A stretch of DNA of 64,000 nucleotides from NCBI GenBank assembly GCA_001983455.1, contig LJDB01000073.1, positions 1 to 64,000 on the forward strand, given 5' to 3'. Below are positions 17,353 to 26,893 of the stretch, piece after piece. The notes beneath the pieces are model-generated. The model did no database searches. It had not been told where the DNA came from and was given only the letters and a program-made list of their open reading frames with translations. How positions within the stretch are numbered: position 1 is the first letter of the stretch; each line of letters starts with the position of its first letter. This stretch comes from Candidatus Epulonipiscium fishelsonii. GTDB lineage: Bacteria > Bacillota > Clostridia > Lachnospirales > Cellulosilyticaceae. Position numbers and translations under genes: made by a program.

Positions 17353-20300
17353 ATGAGAAAACATATTTCAATTTTAACAGCAGGATTAATATTTTCAAAT
17401 TTAGCAATGTCGGTATCTGCAACCGATGTAGCAGATTTTATTATAGTACATACAAACGATACACATGGAAGAATTGTATCAGGTAATTACGATGGAATGG
17501 GACTAGCAAGAGTATCTACAGTGATTAATGAAGCAGAAGATACATATGGAGAAGAAAATGTTCTTGTTTTAGATGCTGGAGACACACTACATGGACAACC
17601 AATTGTAAGTGTAAGCCGAGGTGAAAGTCTTGCTTCTATATTTAACGTTATGGGATATGATGCAATGGTACCTGGAAACCATGATTTTAATTATGGTACA
17701 GAACGACTATTAGAACTAGAGAATATGTTAGACCTTGAAATTATAGCAGCGAATGTTACAGATAACATAACTAATGAACCGATATTAAATTCTTATATAA
17801 TTAAAGAGGTTGGCGGAAAAAAAGTGGGAATTTTTGGATTGGCTACACCAGAAACAGCATATAAAACCAATCCACTAAATGTTGAAACAGTAACGTTCCA
17901 AGATCCATTTGAAGTTGCTAAAGAAATGGTTACGGAGTTAGAAGGACAAGTTGATTTTATTATTGCACTTTCACACCTAGGGGTGGAAGGAGAGTGGACT
18001 AGCATTAAATTAGCTGAACAAGTTGAAGGAATTGATTTGATTGTAGATGGACATAGTCATACAGTACTTCCTGAAGGCAAACTAGTTAACGATACTTATA
18101 TTGTTCAAGCAGGTGAATATGATAAAAATGTGGGTATTGTTGAAATTGACGTATTAGAAAATAACGAATTTGAGATTTCACCAAGACTTATTACAAAAGA
18201 AGAAGGTGTGTTACTAGAAGAAGATCCTGATGTAGTTAAAGCTATTGACATAATTACTGAAGAATTTGATTACCTTACAGGGATGACTGTTGGCCATACC
18301 GATGTATTTTTAGATGGATCACGTGAACAAGTGAGAATTGGCGAAACATCTATGGGTAATCTTATTACTAATGCTATGTTATTAGAAACAGGAGCAGATA
18401 TTGCATTAACAAATGGTGGTGGCATCAGGGCCTCTATTGAAGAAGGCGATATTACTAAAAAAGATGTAATTAATGTTTTACCATTTGGAAATTATATTGT
18501 TACAATTGAAGTGACTGGCCAAGAAATCTATCAAGCAATCGAAATGGGCATTGATTCATATCCAAAATCAAAAGGAGCATTTCCACATGTCGCTGGAATA
18601 CATGTAATTTTTGATGAAAGCAAACCAGCTGGTGGAAGAATTGTTGAGATTAGACTAGACAGTGGTGAAATGGTAAAAACTGACGGGATTTATGTCTTAG
18701 CTACAAATGATTTTATAAAAGTTGGCGGGGATGAATATACTATGTTCATGGATAATCCTATTATAAATGAATATTCTGCTTTAGATGAAGCTGTTATTGA
18801 ATATTTACTTTTAAAAGGTACCGAAGGAACTGAATTAAATGACCGTATAGTATCTACCATAGTGGAACCTGTTACTTTGCCAGTATTCCCATCAAAAGAA
18901 ATCCCTGAAGCAGATGAAGTTCCTGCTGTAGAGATGGTGCCTGCAGTAGAAGAAATCCCTGCAGTAGAAGAAATCCCTGCTGTAGATGAAGTTCCTGCTG
19001 TAGAGATGGTGCCTGCAGTAGAAGAAATCCCTGTAGCAGACGAATCAATAGTAACAACAGAAGAAACTCCAGGAACAAAAGAAGAGGCTTCAGATGATAC
19101 CATACTAGAAGAAAACAATACAATAATAGAAGACGAAAACTTTGAAGTGTATATCATCGAGGAAGGTGATTCTTTAGGATATATTGCACGATTATATGAT
19201 ACTACTATTGCAGAACTAGTTAAAATCAATGCTATAGAAAATTCCGACAATATTTGTATAGGTGATGAAATTATGGTTCCATCCCAAAAAATCGACGAGG
19301 AATTAGAAGTAACTGAAGAACCTGTGGCAACAGATGAATCAACAGTGGTAATAGATGAAACTCCAGAAACAAAAGAAGAAGCTTCAGATGATACCATACT
19401 AGAAGAAAACAATAAAATAATAGAAGACGAAAACTTTGAAGTGTATATCATCGAGGAAGGTGATTCTTTAGGATATATTGCACGATTATATAATACTACT
19501 GTTGCAGAACTAGTTAAAATCAATGCTATAGAAAATTCTAACAATATTTGTATAGGCGATGAAATTATGGTTCCATCCCAAAAAATCGACGAGAAAGTAG
19601 AAGTAACTGAAGAACCTGTAGTAGCTGAAGAACCTTCCAAAACAAAAGAAGGAGCTTTAGATGATACAACACTAGAAGAAAACAATAAAATAATAGGAGA
19701 CGAAAACTTTGAAGTGTATATCATCGAGGAAGGTGATTCTTTAGGATATATTGCAAGATTATATAATACTACTGTTGCAGAGCTAGTTAAAATCAATGCT
19801 ATAGAAGATTCCGATAATATTTGTATAGGTGATAAAATTATGGCTCCATGCAAAAAAATAGACAAGGAAGTAGCAGTAGCTGAAGAACCAGAAGTAATTA
19901 TAGAACCAGAAGTAATTATAGAACCAGAAGTAATTGAAGAACCAGAAGTAACTATAGAACCAGAAGTAACTATAGAACCAGAAGTAACTATAGAACCAGA
20001 AGTAACTATAGAACCAGAATTAATTGAAGAACCAGATCTGATTGAAGAGCCAGAAGTAACTGAAGAACCAGAAGTAATTGAAGAACCAGAAGTAACTATA
20101 GAACCAGAATTAATTGAAGAACCAGAATTAATTGAAGAACCAGATCTGATTGAAGAGCCAGAAGTAACTGAAGAGCCAGAAGTGACTATAGAGCCAGAAG
20201 TGACTATAGAGCCAGAAGTAATTGAAGAACCAGAGCTGATTGAACAACCAGATCTGATTGAAGAACCAGAATTAATTGAAGAACCAGAAGTGACTATAGA

Positions 20301-21705
20301 GCCAGAAGTGACTATAGAGCCAGAAGTAATTATAGAACCAGAAGTGACTATAGAACCAGAAGTGACTATAGAGCCAGAAGTGACTATAGAGCCAGAAGTG
20401 ACTATAGAGCCAGAAGTAATTGAAGAACCAGAAGTAATTGAAGAACCAGAAGTAATTGAAGAACCAGAAGTAATTGAAGAATCAGAATTAATGGAAGAAC
20501 CAGAAGTAATTGAAGAACCAGAAGTAATTGAAGAATCAGAATTAATGGAAGAACTAGAGTTGATTGAAGAACCAGAAGTGACTGAAGAATCAGAAGTAAT
20601 TGAAGAACTAGAGGTGATGGAAGAACCAGAATTAATTAAAGAACCAGAATTAACTGAAGAACCAGAGGTGATTGAAGAACCAGAATTAATTGAAGAACCA
20701 GAAGTAATGGAAGAACCAGAATTAATTGAAGAACCAGAGGTGATTGAAGAACCAGAAGTAATGGAAGAACCAGAAGTAATGGAAGAACCAGAATTAATTG
20801 AAGAACCAGAGGTGATGGAAGAACCAGAAGTAATGGAAGAACCAGAATTAATTGAAGAACCAGAATTAATTGAAGAACCAGAATTAATGGAAGAACCAGA
20901 ATTAATTGAAGAACCAGAATTAATTGAAGAGCCAGAAGTGACTATAGAGCCAGAAGTGACTATAGAGCCAGAATTAATTGAAGAACCAGAAGTAATTGAA
21001 GAATCAGAATTAATGGAAAAACCAGAAGTGACTGAAGAGCCAGAAGTAATTGAAGAACCAGAAGTGACTATAGAACCAGAAGTAATTGAAGAACCAGAAG
21101 TAATTGAAGAACCAGAAGTGACTATAGAACCAGAAGTAATTGAAGAACCAGAATTAATTGAAGAACCAGAAGTGACTATAGAACCAGAAGTAATTGAAGA
21201 ACCAGAAGTAATTGAAGAACCAGAATTAATTGAAGAACCAGAATTAGTTGAAGAACCAGAAGTGACTATAGAACCAGAGGTGATTGAAGAACCAGAAGTG
21301 ACTATAGAACCAGAAGTAATTGAAGAACCAGAAGTGACTATAGAGCCAGAAGTAATGGAAGAACCAGAATTAATTATAGTACCATCGGTAGTTAAAGAAA
21401 TGGAAGTAATTAAAGAAATAGAAATAATTAATGGAATAGAAGTAATTAAAGGAATAGAAGTAATTAATGAAATAGAAGTGATTAAAAAACCAGCAACAAT
21501 TATTTCATCAGTGCTAACTGCAAAACCAGACACAGTCAGAAAACAAAAAGAAACAGAGATAATATATACTATTAAAAAAGGTGACTCTTTAATATATCTT
21601 GCAAATCTTTATGGTACAACAATGTCTGAATTGATGCGTCTAAACGGAATAGAAAATCCTGATCTAATTTTTATAGGGACTAAAATAATAATTCCTTTGA
21701 ATTAA
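17353..21705 (+). CDS. Exported 5'-nucleotidase with LysM domains and a giant hexapeptide-repeat stalk
   Basis: A 1450-aa surface protein. A signal peptide ends near residue 23 (SVSA). Residues 30-500 are a UshA/YfkN-type nucleotidase: [27 protein letters not shown] and [10 protein letters not shown] bind two metals, and [10 protein letters not shown] lies in the C-terminal substrate domain. A Pro-Ala-Val-Glu linker follows (about 515-565). Three nearly identical units, each with a LysM domain (starting near residues 597, 695 and 786), come next. Then a stalk of about 82 tandem hexapeptides of type [18 protein letters not shown] (about 847-1340), and a fourth LysM at 1403-1450. It probably anchors by LysM to peptidoglycan and hydrolyses extracellular nucleotides. 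CAGGAGG precedes the ATG. The 18-bp repeats make length variation likely. Confidence 0.9.
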   Translation: MRKHISILTAGLIFSNLAMSVSATDVADFIIVHTNDTHGRIVSGNYDGMGLARVSTVINEAEDTYGEENVLVLDAGDTLHGQPIVSVSRGESLASIFNVMGYDAMVPGNHDFNYGTERLLELENMLDLEIIAANVTDNITNEPILNSYIIKEVGGKKVGIFGLATPETAYKTNPLNVETVTFQDPFEVAKEMVTELEGQVDFIIALSHLGVEGEWTSIKLAEQVEGIDLIVDGHSHTVLPEGKLVNDTYIVQAGEYDKNVGIVEIDVLENNEFEISPRLITKEEGVLLEEDPDVVKAIDIITEEFDYLTGMTVGHTDVFLDGSREQVRIGETSMGNLITNAMLLETGADIALTNGGGIRASIEEGDITKKDVINVLPFGNYIVTIEVTGQEIYQAIEMGIDSYPKSKGAFPHVAGIHVIFDESKPAGGRIVEIRLDSGEMVKTDGIYVLATNDFIKVGGDEYTMFMDNPIINEYSALDEAVIEYLLLKGTEGTELNDRIVSTIVEPVTLPVFPSKEIPEADEVPAVEMVPAVEEIPAVEEIPAVDEVPAVEMVPAVEEIPVADESIVTTEETPGTKEEASDDTILEENNTIIEDENFEVYIIEEGDSLGYIARLYDTTIAELVKINAIENSDNICIGDEIMVPSQKIDEELEVTEEPVATDESTVVIDETPETKEEASDDTILEENNKIIEDENFEVYIIEEGDSLGYIARLYNTTVAELVKINAIENSNNICIGDEIMVPSQKIDEKVEVTEEPVVAEEPSKTKEGALDDTTLEENNKIIGDENFEVYIIEEGDSLGYIARLYNTTVAELVKINAIEDSDNICIGDKIMAPCKKIDKEVAVAEEPEVIIEPEVIIEPEVIEEPEVTIEPEVTIEPEVTIEPEVTIEPELIEEPDLIEEPEVTEEPEVIEEPEVTIEPELIEEPELIEEPDLIEEPEVTEEPEVTIEPEVTIEPEVIEEPELIEQPDLIEEPELIEEPEVTIEPEVTIEPEVIIEPEVTIEPEVTIEPEVTIEPEVTIEPEVIEEPEVIEEPEVIEEPEVIEESELMEEPEVIEEPEVIEESELMEELELIEEPEVTEESEVIEELEVMEEPELIKEPELTEEPEVIEEPELIEEPEVMEEPELIEEPEVIEEPEVMEEPEVMEEPELIEEPEVMEEPEVMEEPELIEEPELIEEPELMEEPELIEEPELIEEPEVTIEPEVTIEPELIEEPEVIEESELMEKPEVTEEPEVIEEPEVTIEPEVIEEPEVIEEPEVTIEPEVIEEPELIEEPEVTIEPEVIEEPEVIEEPELIEEPELVEEPEVTIEPEVIEEPEVTIEPEVIEEPEVTIEPEVMEEPELIIVPSVVKEMEVIKEIEIINGIEVIKGIEVINEIEVIKKPATIISSVLTAKPDTVRKQKETEIIYTIKKGDSLIYLANLYGTTMSELMRLNGIENPDLIFIGTKIIIPLN
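19075..19850 (+). repeat. Three tandem LysM-encoding units inside the surface-protein gene
   Basis: Units of about 294 and 273 nt starting near 19075, 19369 and 19650 each encode a Glu-rich spacer plus a LysM domain ([19 protein letters not shown]...). They differ by only a few substitutions, which indicates recent duplication. Confidence 0.85.
19891..21372 (+). repeat. 18-bp coding minisatellite, about 82 units
   Basis: Continuous array of hexapeptide codons, mostly GAACCAGAAGTAATTGAA, with variants encoding E-P-E/D-V/L-I/T/M-E/I. Every unit is a multiple of three, so copy-number change alters stalk length without changing frame. Repeat purity is highest between 20650 and 20930. Confidence 0.95.
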
Positions 21706-21724
21706 TAAAAGTATAAATATTTTT

Positions 21725-21754
21725 AAAACTGAGGATAATCCCTCAGTTTTTTTT
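21725..21754 (+). terminator. Rho-independent terminator of the surface-protein gene
   Basis: CTGAGG (21729-21734) pairs with CCTCAG (21741-21746), followed by eight T. Confidence 0.85.
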
Positions 21755-21870
21755 AATTCAAGTTGGAAATTTCATATATCGTTGGGGTTAATGCTTAATA
21801 TTTTGTATTACGATGCTACAAAATGTTAAGCATTCCATCAATACAATAGTCTCAAAATTTATATCATTAA

Positions 21871-22308
21871 CTATTCTAATGGAGTAATTTTTAATCTTGC
21901 AATACCATGATATTCAATTTCTTCATCATACATATCTTCATATTTAAGTTGAAGTTCCTCCAGCTCAGCTGGACTCATATTTGGATTTTCATCCCCTAAA
22001 TAATTAAGAGCATCACGTCTTGCAAATCGCACTACTAATTCATCGAAGAATAACGTATTTTCATATTCTTCGATCCATTCATTTATTTCTTCATTTTCAT
22101 ATCTTTGAGTAGGGACATATCGATCTAAGTCTGTATCAAGGCTTATTAATTCATCTAGCCCATTTTGGTTAGCTATAGAAAATATTTTTTGCTGTAATTT
22201 AGCATGTGGGCCTAGTTCTTCGCCTCTCATATCATTCAGCATTAAATTACCTGCATATACTAAATCTATTAATGTTCTAAATTCTTCTTCAGTTAATTCT
22301 AAATTCAT
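21871..22308 (-). CDS. Hypothetical acidic protein
   Basis: A 145-aa soluble, strongly acidic protein with predicted helices throughout (MNLELTEEEFRTLIDLVYAG at the N-terminus). No catalytic motif, membrane segment or known family is recognised. GAAGGGAAA lies 6 nt before the ATG. It lies downstream of htpG on the same strand but is separated by a GC-rich hairpin and a dispersed repeat, so it may be transcribed separately. Confidence 0.7.
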   Translation of the reverse strand: MNLELTEEEFRTLIDLVYAGNLMLNDMRGEELGPHAKLQQKIFSIANQNGLDELISLDTDLDRYVPTQRYENEEINEWIEEYENTLFFDELVVRFARRDALNYLGDENPNMSPAELEELQLKYEDMYDEEIEYHGIARLKITPLE

Positions 22309-22353
22309 TCAAATTTCCCTTCGTTACTATAATATACACACTTACATATAAGT

Positions 22354-22397
22354 AACAGATTTAGTCACGTTGTTCTTAAATCCATTATCACGAATAA
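22354..22397 (+). repeat. Dispersed hairpin repeat, copy 3
   Basis: Arms AACAGATTTAG and TTAAATCCATT around TCACGTTGTTC, then ATCACGAATAA. It lies between htpG and the hypothetical gene, inverted relative to their direction of transcription. Confidence 0.85.
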
Positions 22398-22417
22398 GTG
22401 TGTATTGGGCTACTGCC

Positions 22418-22441
22418 CCTCCCACCCCTAAAGGAGTGAGG
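22418..22441 (-). mobile_element. GC-rich hairpin resembling the right end of an IS200/IS605-type element (relic)
   Basis: Read on the minus strand: CCTCACTCC, loop TTTA, GGGGTGGGAGG. The arms pair with a two-base bulge. A GC-rich arm closed by CC-TTTA-GG is typical of the 3' hairpin at the end of tnpB-type elements. No transposase or tnpB remains nearby. Alternatively it is just the htpG terminator, though no T-run follows. Confidence 0.3.
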
Positions 22442-22463
22442 TTCTTAAAGTCTTTTAACTTTA

Positions 22464-24413
22464 TTATGCTGTTAAATTCAACAATAGTTCATGACTACGA
22501 GACAAAAAGTCTTTCATAGCATCTGGAGCTAAAGATTGATTTGAAAGTAGTGCAAGATCATATAATTGATGACATAATAGATCTTTAGTTTTATCAGCTA
22601 TATTTTCATTATATAATGCTTTAATTAATGGATGGTTTTGATTTAATATCAAAGTTAAATCTTGTGGAGGTAAATGTCCAATGTCCATTCCATATGTTTT
22701 CATCATCTCTTGCATTCTTCTTCCTTCTTCAGATACTAAAATCATCGAAGGAGTGGATTCACTTTTTAAATTTTCAACAGATACTTTTAAAGAACTATTA
22801 TTAAGCACTTTTTGGAATAATGAAGACAAACTTGCTTCATGTGTTTTGTCTGCTTCTTCCTTATTTAAAATTCCAGATATATCCGAGTCAATTCTCATAA
22901 ATTTAACATCTTGGTTTAATCCTTCAACTAAAGAAATAAACGAATTATCAATTGGGTGAGGTAAATAAACTGCATCTAAACCATTATCTTTAAATAATCT
23001 AATATATTGTGATTGTTGATTTTTATCAGATACATAGAATATTTTATTTTCATGAGTTTCTTTTGCTTTGTCTAGATATTCTTTTAATGTAACATGTTTT
23101 TCATCAATAGTTTTATACAAAATATAGTCCATAAGCTTTTTAGCAAATTTTTCTTCTCTTATACAGCCATATTTGATAAATGGAGCAATGTCATCCCAAA
23201 ACTTTTTATAGTTATCATTTTCTTTTTTTGATAGAGAGATTAATTTGTCAGCAACTTTTTTTGTAATATAATCAGAGATTTTTTTAACAAATCCATCATT
23301 TTGTAAAAAGCTACGAGAAACATTTAGTGGTAGATCTGGACAATCTAAAACTCCCTTTAACAAAAGCAGAAATTCAGGAATAACTTCCTTAATGTTTTCA
23401 GCTACAAACACTTGGTTGTTATAAAGCTTAATTTTACCTTCAATTAATTCATACTCATTTTTAAGCTTTGGAAAATACAAAATACCTTTTAATTTAAAAG
23501 GATAGTCCATATTTAAATGAATCCAAAATAGAGGTTCTTGGTAATCATGGAATGTTTCACGGTAGAACGTTTTATATTCTTCGTCAGTACACTCAGAAGG
23601 TTTTTTTGTATAAAGTGGAGTTATATCATTTATTGGTTTTTCTTTTGGTTCCTCAATAACTTCCGCTTCAGTATCAATATCAATGATTTCGTCTTCGATG
23701 CCATCAACATCCGTTAACTCATCAATTTCTTCTATGTCAACTTCTTCTATTTTTGGTTCATTTGTATCTTCAGATACTTCTTTTTTAGCTGCATCAACAA
23801 CATAGATTGGTATAGGCATAAAAGAACAATACTTTTTAATTATTTCTGATAGATGATAAAATCCAAGAAACTCTCTACTTTCTTCAGATATATGAAGAAT
23901 AATATCAGTTCCTCTTTTTGTACGTGTTCCTTCAGCTAGTTCATAAGTTGTCCCACCATCACATGTCCAAAGTAAAGGCTCGCCACCTTGATAAGAAAGT
24001 GTATTTATTTGAACTTCACTGGATACCATAAAGCTTGAATAAAATCCCAATCCAAAATGACCGATAATTTGTTCATCGTCCATTTTATCTTTATATTTAG
24101 TTAAAAAATCTTCTGCACCAGAAAAAGCGATTTGAGTTATATACTTTTCAATTTCTTCTTCTGTCATACCAATACCATTATCACTTATAGTAATTGTACC
24201 TTTTTCTGTATCAGTTGTTACTCTTATTTCAAATGGTTCATTTAAATTGTCTGTTGCCTCTCCCATTGAACAAAGCTTTTTAAATTTTAAAATTGCATCA
24301 CATGCATTTGAAATCAGCTCTCTTACAAATATGTCTTGGTCTGAATATAACCATTTTTTTATAATTGGAAATATATTTTCACTGTGAATTGATAAATTAC
24401 CTTGTTTAGCCAT
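22464..24413 (-). CDS. htpG: Molecular chaperone HtpG (Hsp90)
   Basis: A 649-aa ATP-dependent cytosolic chaperone. The N-terminal ATPase domain has RELISNACDAILKFKKL, ISDNGIGMTEEEI (ATP site) and GHFGLGFYSSFMVS. A long Asp/Glu-rich linker (about 215-270) precedes the middle domain with RETFHDYQEPLFWIHLNMD and LNVSRSFLQND, and the C-terminal dimerisation domain follows. The charged linker is longer than in the roughly 625-aa Bacillus protein. CAAAAGGAG precedes the ATG and a clear sigma-A promoter lies 40-70 nt upstream. No CIRCE operator is seen. Confidence 0.97.
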   Translation of the reverse strand: MAKQGNLSIHSENIFPIIKKWLYSDQDIFVRELISNACDAILKFKKLCSMGEATDNLNEPFEIRVTTDTEKGTITISDNGIGMTEEEIEKYITQIAFSGAEDFLTKYKDKMDDEQIIGHFGLGFYSSFMVSSEVQINTLSYQGGEPLLWTCDGGTTYELAEGTRTKRGTDIILHISEESREFLGFYHLSEIIKKYCSFMPIPIYVVDAAKKEVSEDTNEPKIEEVDIEEIDELTDVDGIEDEIIDIDTEAEVIEEPKEKPINDITPLYTKKPSECTDEEYKTFYRETFHDYQEPLFWIHLNMDYPFKLKGILYFPKLKNEYELIEGKIKLYNNQVFVAENIKEVIPEFLLLLKGVLDCPDLPLNVSRSFLQNDGFVKKISDYITKKVADKLISLSKKENDNYKKFWDDIAPFIKYGCIREEKFAKKLMDYILYKTIDEKHVTLKEYLDKAKETHENKIFYVSDKNQQSQYIRLFKDNGLDAVYLPHPIDNSFISLVEGLNQDVKFMRIDSDISGILNKEEADKTHEASLSSLFQKVLNNSSLKVSVENLKSESTPSMILVSEEGRRMQEMMKTYGMDIGHLPPQDLTLILNQNHPLIKALYNENIADKTKDLLCHQLYDLALLSNQSLAPDAMKDFLSRSHELLLNLTA

Positions 24414-24453
24414 AAAAATTTTCTCCTTTTGTACTAAAAAAATATTTTCTATA

Positions 24454-24483
24454 ATAATACTATTCCAAAAATCTAATTGTCAA
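24454..24483 (-). promoter_or_regulatory. Sigma-A promoter of htpG
   Basis: On the minus strand TTGACA (24483-24478), an 18-nt spacer and TATTAT (24459-24454). The transcript would start about 34 nt before the htpG ATG. Confidence 0.65.
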
Positions 24484-24877
24484 TACTAGGTTATCAAAAA
24501 TAATAAAAGTGATAAAATCTATCAAAATTTTTATTAAATATTGTATATTAGTTACTATTAGTTAAATAGCTCCTCCTTTTTAGATTATTTCCTAATCAGG
24601 AAGTTTTAAAATACTTATTTAATATTATTTTCTTATTGTATTTAACAAAGTTATCTATAATGTAGTACTATATTTATAGCTCTTCCATTATAATTATAAA
24701 CAATTTATAAGTTTGATATACAAGTAGGCCATTATATACCAATATTTAGTATAATAATAAAAAGTGTATTGGGGTAAAGTATATATATACCTTGTTAAAG
24801 ATAATAAGAAAAAGTCAAACTTTTCTTATTCGTGATAATAGGTTGATAAATATATGGCATATTATTTAGGAGATGTT
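24484..24877. other. AT-rich intergenic stretch between htpG and the SASP gene
   Basis: No gene is visible. It contains an inverted repeat at 24803-24830 (AATAAGAAAA and TTTTCTTATT around AGTCAAAC), whose right arm runs into a short match to the dispersed repeat (TTATTCGTGATAA, 24826-24838). Two CATTATA hexamers (e.g. 24730-24736) resemble forespore sigma -10 elements, but no convincing -35 accompanies them. Confidence 0.4.
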
Positions 24878-25054
24878 ATGAAAAAAAATCAATCAATACA
24901 AAATATGAAACAAGAAGTGGCAACAGAATTAGGTATATCTTTAAAAGATGGTGACAATAGAAATCTTACTGCACGACAATCTAGTGCTATTGGCAGAGAA
25001 ATGGTTAGAAGAATGATTAAAGCACAAGAAATGCATATGAATGGACAGAAATAA
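24878..25054 (+). CDS. Divergent alpha/beta-type small acid-soluble spore protein
   Basis: A 58-aa protein with the two conserved blocks of DNA-binding spore proteins: KQEVATELGI (germination-protease region, with Val where Ile or Phe is usual) and LTARQSSAIGREMVRRMIKAQE, matching the R-x-x-G-x-x-G-x-x-M-V-x-R-M-I pattern with Ala-Ile replacing Val-Gly. Such proteins coat DNA in the forespore and protect it from UV. I chose the ATG at 24878 because TTAGGAGATG lies just before it; an ATG at 24854 lacks a ribosome-binding site. A forespore-specific promoter is expected but not resolved. Confidence 0.75.
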   Translation: MKKNQSIQNMKQEVATELGISLKDGDNRNLTARQSSAIGREMVRRMIKAQEMHMNGQK

Positions 25055-25095
25055 CACAAGAGTATTATTTTTGTCCATTCATAGACAATAAGAAG

Positions 25096-25142
25096 AAAAG
25101 CTAATCTATTAGAAAAAATAATTTAATGGATTGGCTTTTTTT
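25096..25142 (+). terminator. Rho-independent terminator of the SASP gene
   Basis: AAAAGCTAATCTATT (25096-25110) pairs with AATGGATTGGCTTTT (25125-25139) through several G-U pairs and runs into a T-tract. Confidence 0.75.
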
Positions 25143-25242
25143 ATAATAAAACATTTTGATAAAAAGGATTGAAAATTCAGGCCTTTCCTAGTATAATTTA
25201 AATTGTACTATATTGTGGGGCCTTTAATAAGGGAGGATTATT

Positions 25243-26196
25243 ATGGAAAATGTTTTAGGCTTTAAAGAAAAGGATTTAGGATTTTGTAAAAGTTATGATA
25301 CTGTTTACCAACTTGACGAAAACTTTTTTAAGGTAAAAAAAGGCAGTAAATGGGGATTTATTAATAAATTAGGAAGAGATAAAACTCCTATAATTTATGA
25401 TCATATTTATAAATTTGATGAAGAATTTTATAAGGTAAAGAAAAGAGGAAAATTAGGACTTATAAATTCTGAAATGAAAGAAATAACTCCTATAATTTAT
25501 GACGAAATAACATCTTTCAATAATGGATTTGCAGCTGTACAAAAAGGTGATAAGTGGGGCTTTATAAATAAAACAGGAAAAGAAGCAATTCGTTTAATTT
25601 ATGATTTTGTTGAAAAATTTAATTGGGAAAGTGGTTTTGCAAAGGTAATAAAAGATGGCAAGTGGCAACTTGTTGATAAAACAGGAAAAGAATTGCCTCC
25701 TTCAAATGGAATATGTTGGGACTATGTTTTTTTTGAAGGAATGTCTAAAGTTAGCAAAGAACTTTTTTGTGGAGTAGAGCTGGAATTTAAGAAAGGTTTT
25801 ATAAATAGAGAAGGAAAAGTAGTTATTCCTTTAATTTATGACTGGGTAGATAGATTTCAAGACGGACTAGCCAAGGTACAAAATCATGGAAAATGGGGTT
25901 TTATAAATAATGAAGGGAAAGAAGTAGTGCCTTTAATTTATAACAATGTACATATGTTTAGTGAGGGGCTTTGTTTGGTGGAGAAAAATGCGAAGTTTGG
26001 GTTTATTGATACAACAGGAAAAGTAGTTATTCCTTTAATTTATGATGCTGGAAATAATTTTGAGGGAGGACTTGCTAGAGTGTATAGAGATGACCATAAT
26101 AGCATGATTCATATTGACAAAACAGGTACCGAGGTAACTATTTGTGTTGGACTAAATGCAAAAAATAAGCGACTTTCTCACAAAAAATATTTCTAG
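25243..26196 (+). CDS. WG-repeat protein
   Basis: A 317-aa protein built from about eight WG/KWG beta-repeats of roughly 35 residues, e.g. KWGFINKLGRDKTPIIYD, KWGFINKTGKEAIRLIYD, KWGFINNEGKEVVPLIY and KFGFIDTTGKVVIPLIYD. These repeats fold into beta-propeller-like or solenoid scaffolds. No signal peptide or catalytic domain is present, so a protein-interaction role is likely. AAGGGAGGA precedes the ATG. The gene stands alone, followed at once by the promoter of the next gene. Confidence 0.85.
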   Translation: MENVLGFKEKDLGFCKSYDTVYQLDENFFKVKKGSKWGFINKLGRDKTPIIYDHIYKFDEEFYKVKKRGKLGLINSEMKEITPIIYDEITSFNNGFAAVQKGDKWGFINKTGKEAIRLIYDFVEKFNWESGFAKVIKDGKWQLVDKTGKELPPSNGICWDYVFFEGMSKVSKELFCGVELEFKKGFINREGKVVIPLIYDWVDRFQDGLAKVQNHGKWGFINNEGKEVVPLIYNNVHMFSEGLCLVEKNAKFGFIDTTGKVVIPLIYDAGNNFEGGLARVYRDDHNSMIHIDKTGTEVTICVGLNAKNKRLSHKKYF

Positions 26197-26202
26197 TAGG
26201 GC

Positions 26203-26231
26203 TTGCTTACGAAAAATCTTTCTGGTATAAT
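26203..26231 (+). promoter_or_regulatory. Strong extended -10 sigma-A promoter
   Basis: TTGCTT (26203-26208), a 17-nt spacer ending in TGG and TATAAT (26226-26231). It drives the helical protein gene at 26264. A related string (CTTGC..ACGAAAAA..TTC..ATAATG) recurs at 26897-26923, at the 5' end of the structured segment. Confidence 0.7.
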
Positions 26232-26263
26232 GAAAAAAAGTATAAATTTTGGAGGATCATAAT

Positions 26264-26887
26264 ATGAAGATTTCCATTCATAGAGGATTATCAGAGTTAA
26301 AATTACTAAATTTAAGAATTGACAAAAGTATAAATGCCCTAGAGCCTATTGGTAGATATAAATTATCTCAAGATAAAATTATAGGTACTACTGATAATAA
26401 AAAAGAATTTGAGGAAAGAGCAAAATCAACATATGACTCTATAAAAGATTTAATAATAAGACGTGACAAAATTAAAAGAGTCATTGTTTTATCTAATGCT
26501 ATGACAAAAGTTATGATTTCAGGCACTGAATATACAGTAGCTGAAGCTATTGAAAAAAAGGAATCTATCGAATTTACAAAAAGTTTGTTAGATAAATTAA
26601 AAAGTCAAAAACGTGTTATTACAAACGCTTTTACTTCTGAAATGGAAAATATGGAATATAATTTAGAGGAACAAATAAAAATTATATCTGGGAATGCTAA
26701 AGAACAAAATGTTGAATATATTAAAGCTTTTTCCGAAGGATATAAGAAACGTAATGGATATGAAATTGTTGATCCACTTGAAATAGATAAAGAAATTGAA
26801 AAACTAGAAAAGTATGTTGATGACTTTGAAAGTGAAGTAGATGCAGTATTATCTGAAATAAATGCTACTACGTTTATAGAAATTTAA
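26264..26887 (+). CDS. Uncharacterised helical protein
   Basis: A 207-aa, almost entirely alpha-helical and highly charged protein. The N-terminus MKISIHRGLSELKLLNLRID and the C-terminal EIDKEIEKLEKYVDDFESEV look like coiled coils. No signal peptide, membrane segment or catalytic motif is seen. The shape recalls small structural or accessory proteins found in Firmicute phages, but I recognise no defined family and there is no phage context here. The ATG at 26264 follows TTGGAGGATC. It is transcribed from its own strong promoter and is immediately followed by the structured non-coding segment. Confidence 0.65.
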   Translation: MKISIHRGLSELKLLNLRIDKSINALEPIGRYKLSQDKIIGTTDNKKEFEERAKSTYDSIKDLIIRRDKIKRVIVLSNAMTKVMISGTEYTVAEAIEKKESIEFTKSLLDKLKSQKRVITNAFTSEMENMEYNLEEQIKIISGNAKEQNVEYIKAFSEGYKKRNGYEIVDPLEIDKEIEKLEKYVDDFESEVDAVLSEINATTFIEI

Positions 26888-26893
26888 ATAATG

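Noticed and set aside
19891-21372. Repeat array considered as a CRISPR array
   Set aside because: Units are 18 bp, contiguous, without spacers, and encode an in-frame hexapeptide in a long gene.
18690-21533. 947-codon open frame antisense to the surface-protein gene, encoding Ser/Gly/Ile/Thr repeats
   Set aside because: It is the exact mirror of the 18-bp repeat array, which lacks stops in that frame. No ribosome-binding site or promoter is seen, and the sense protein has clear domains outside the repeats.
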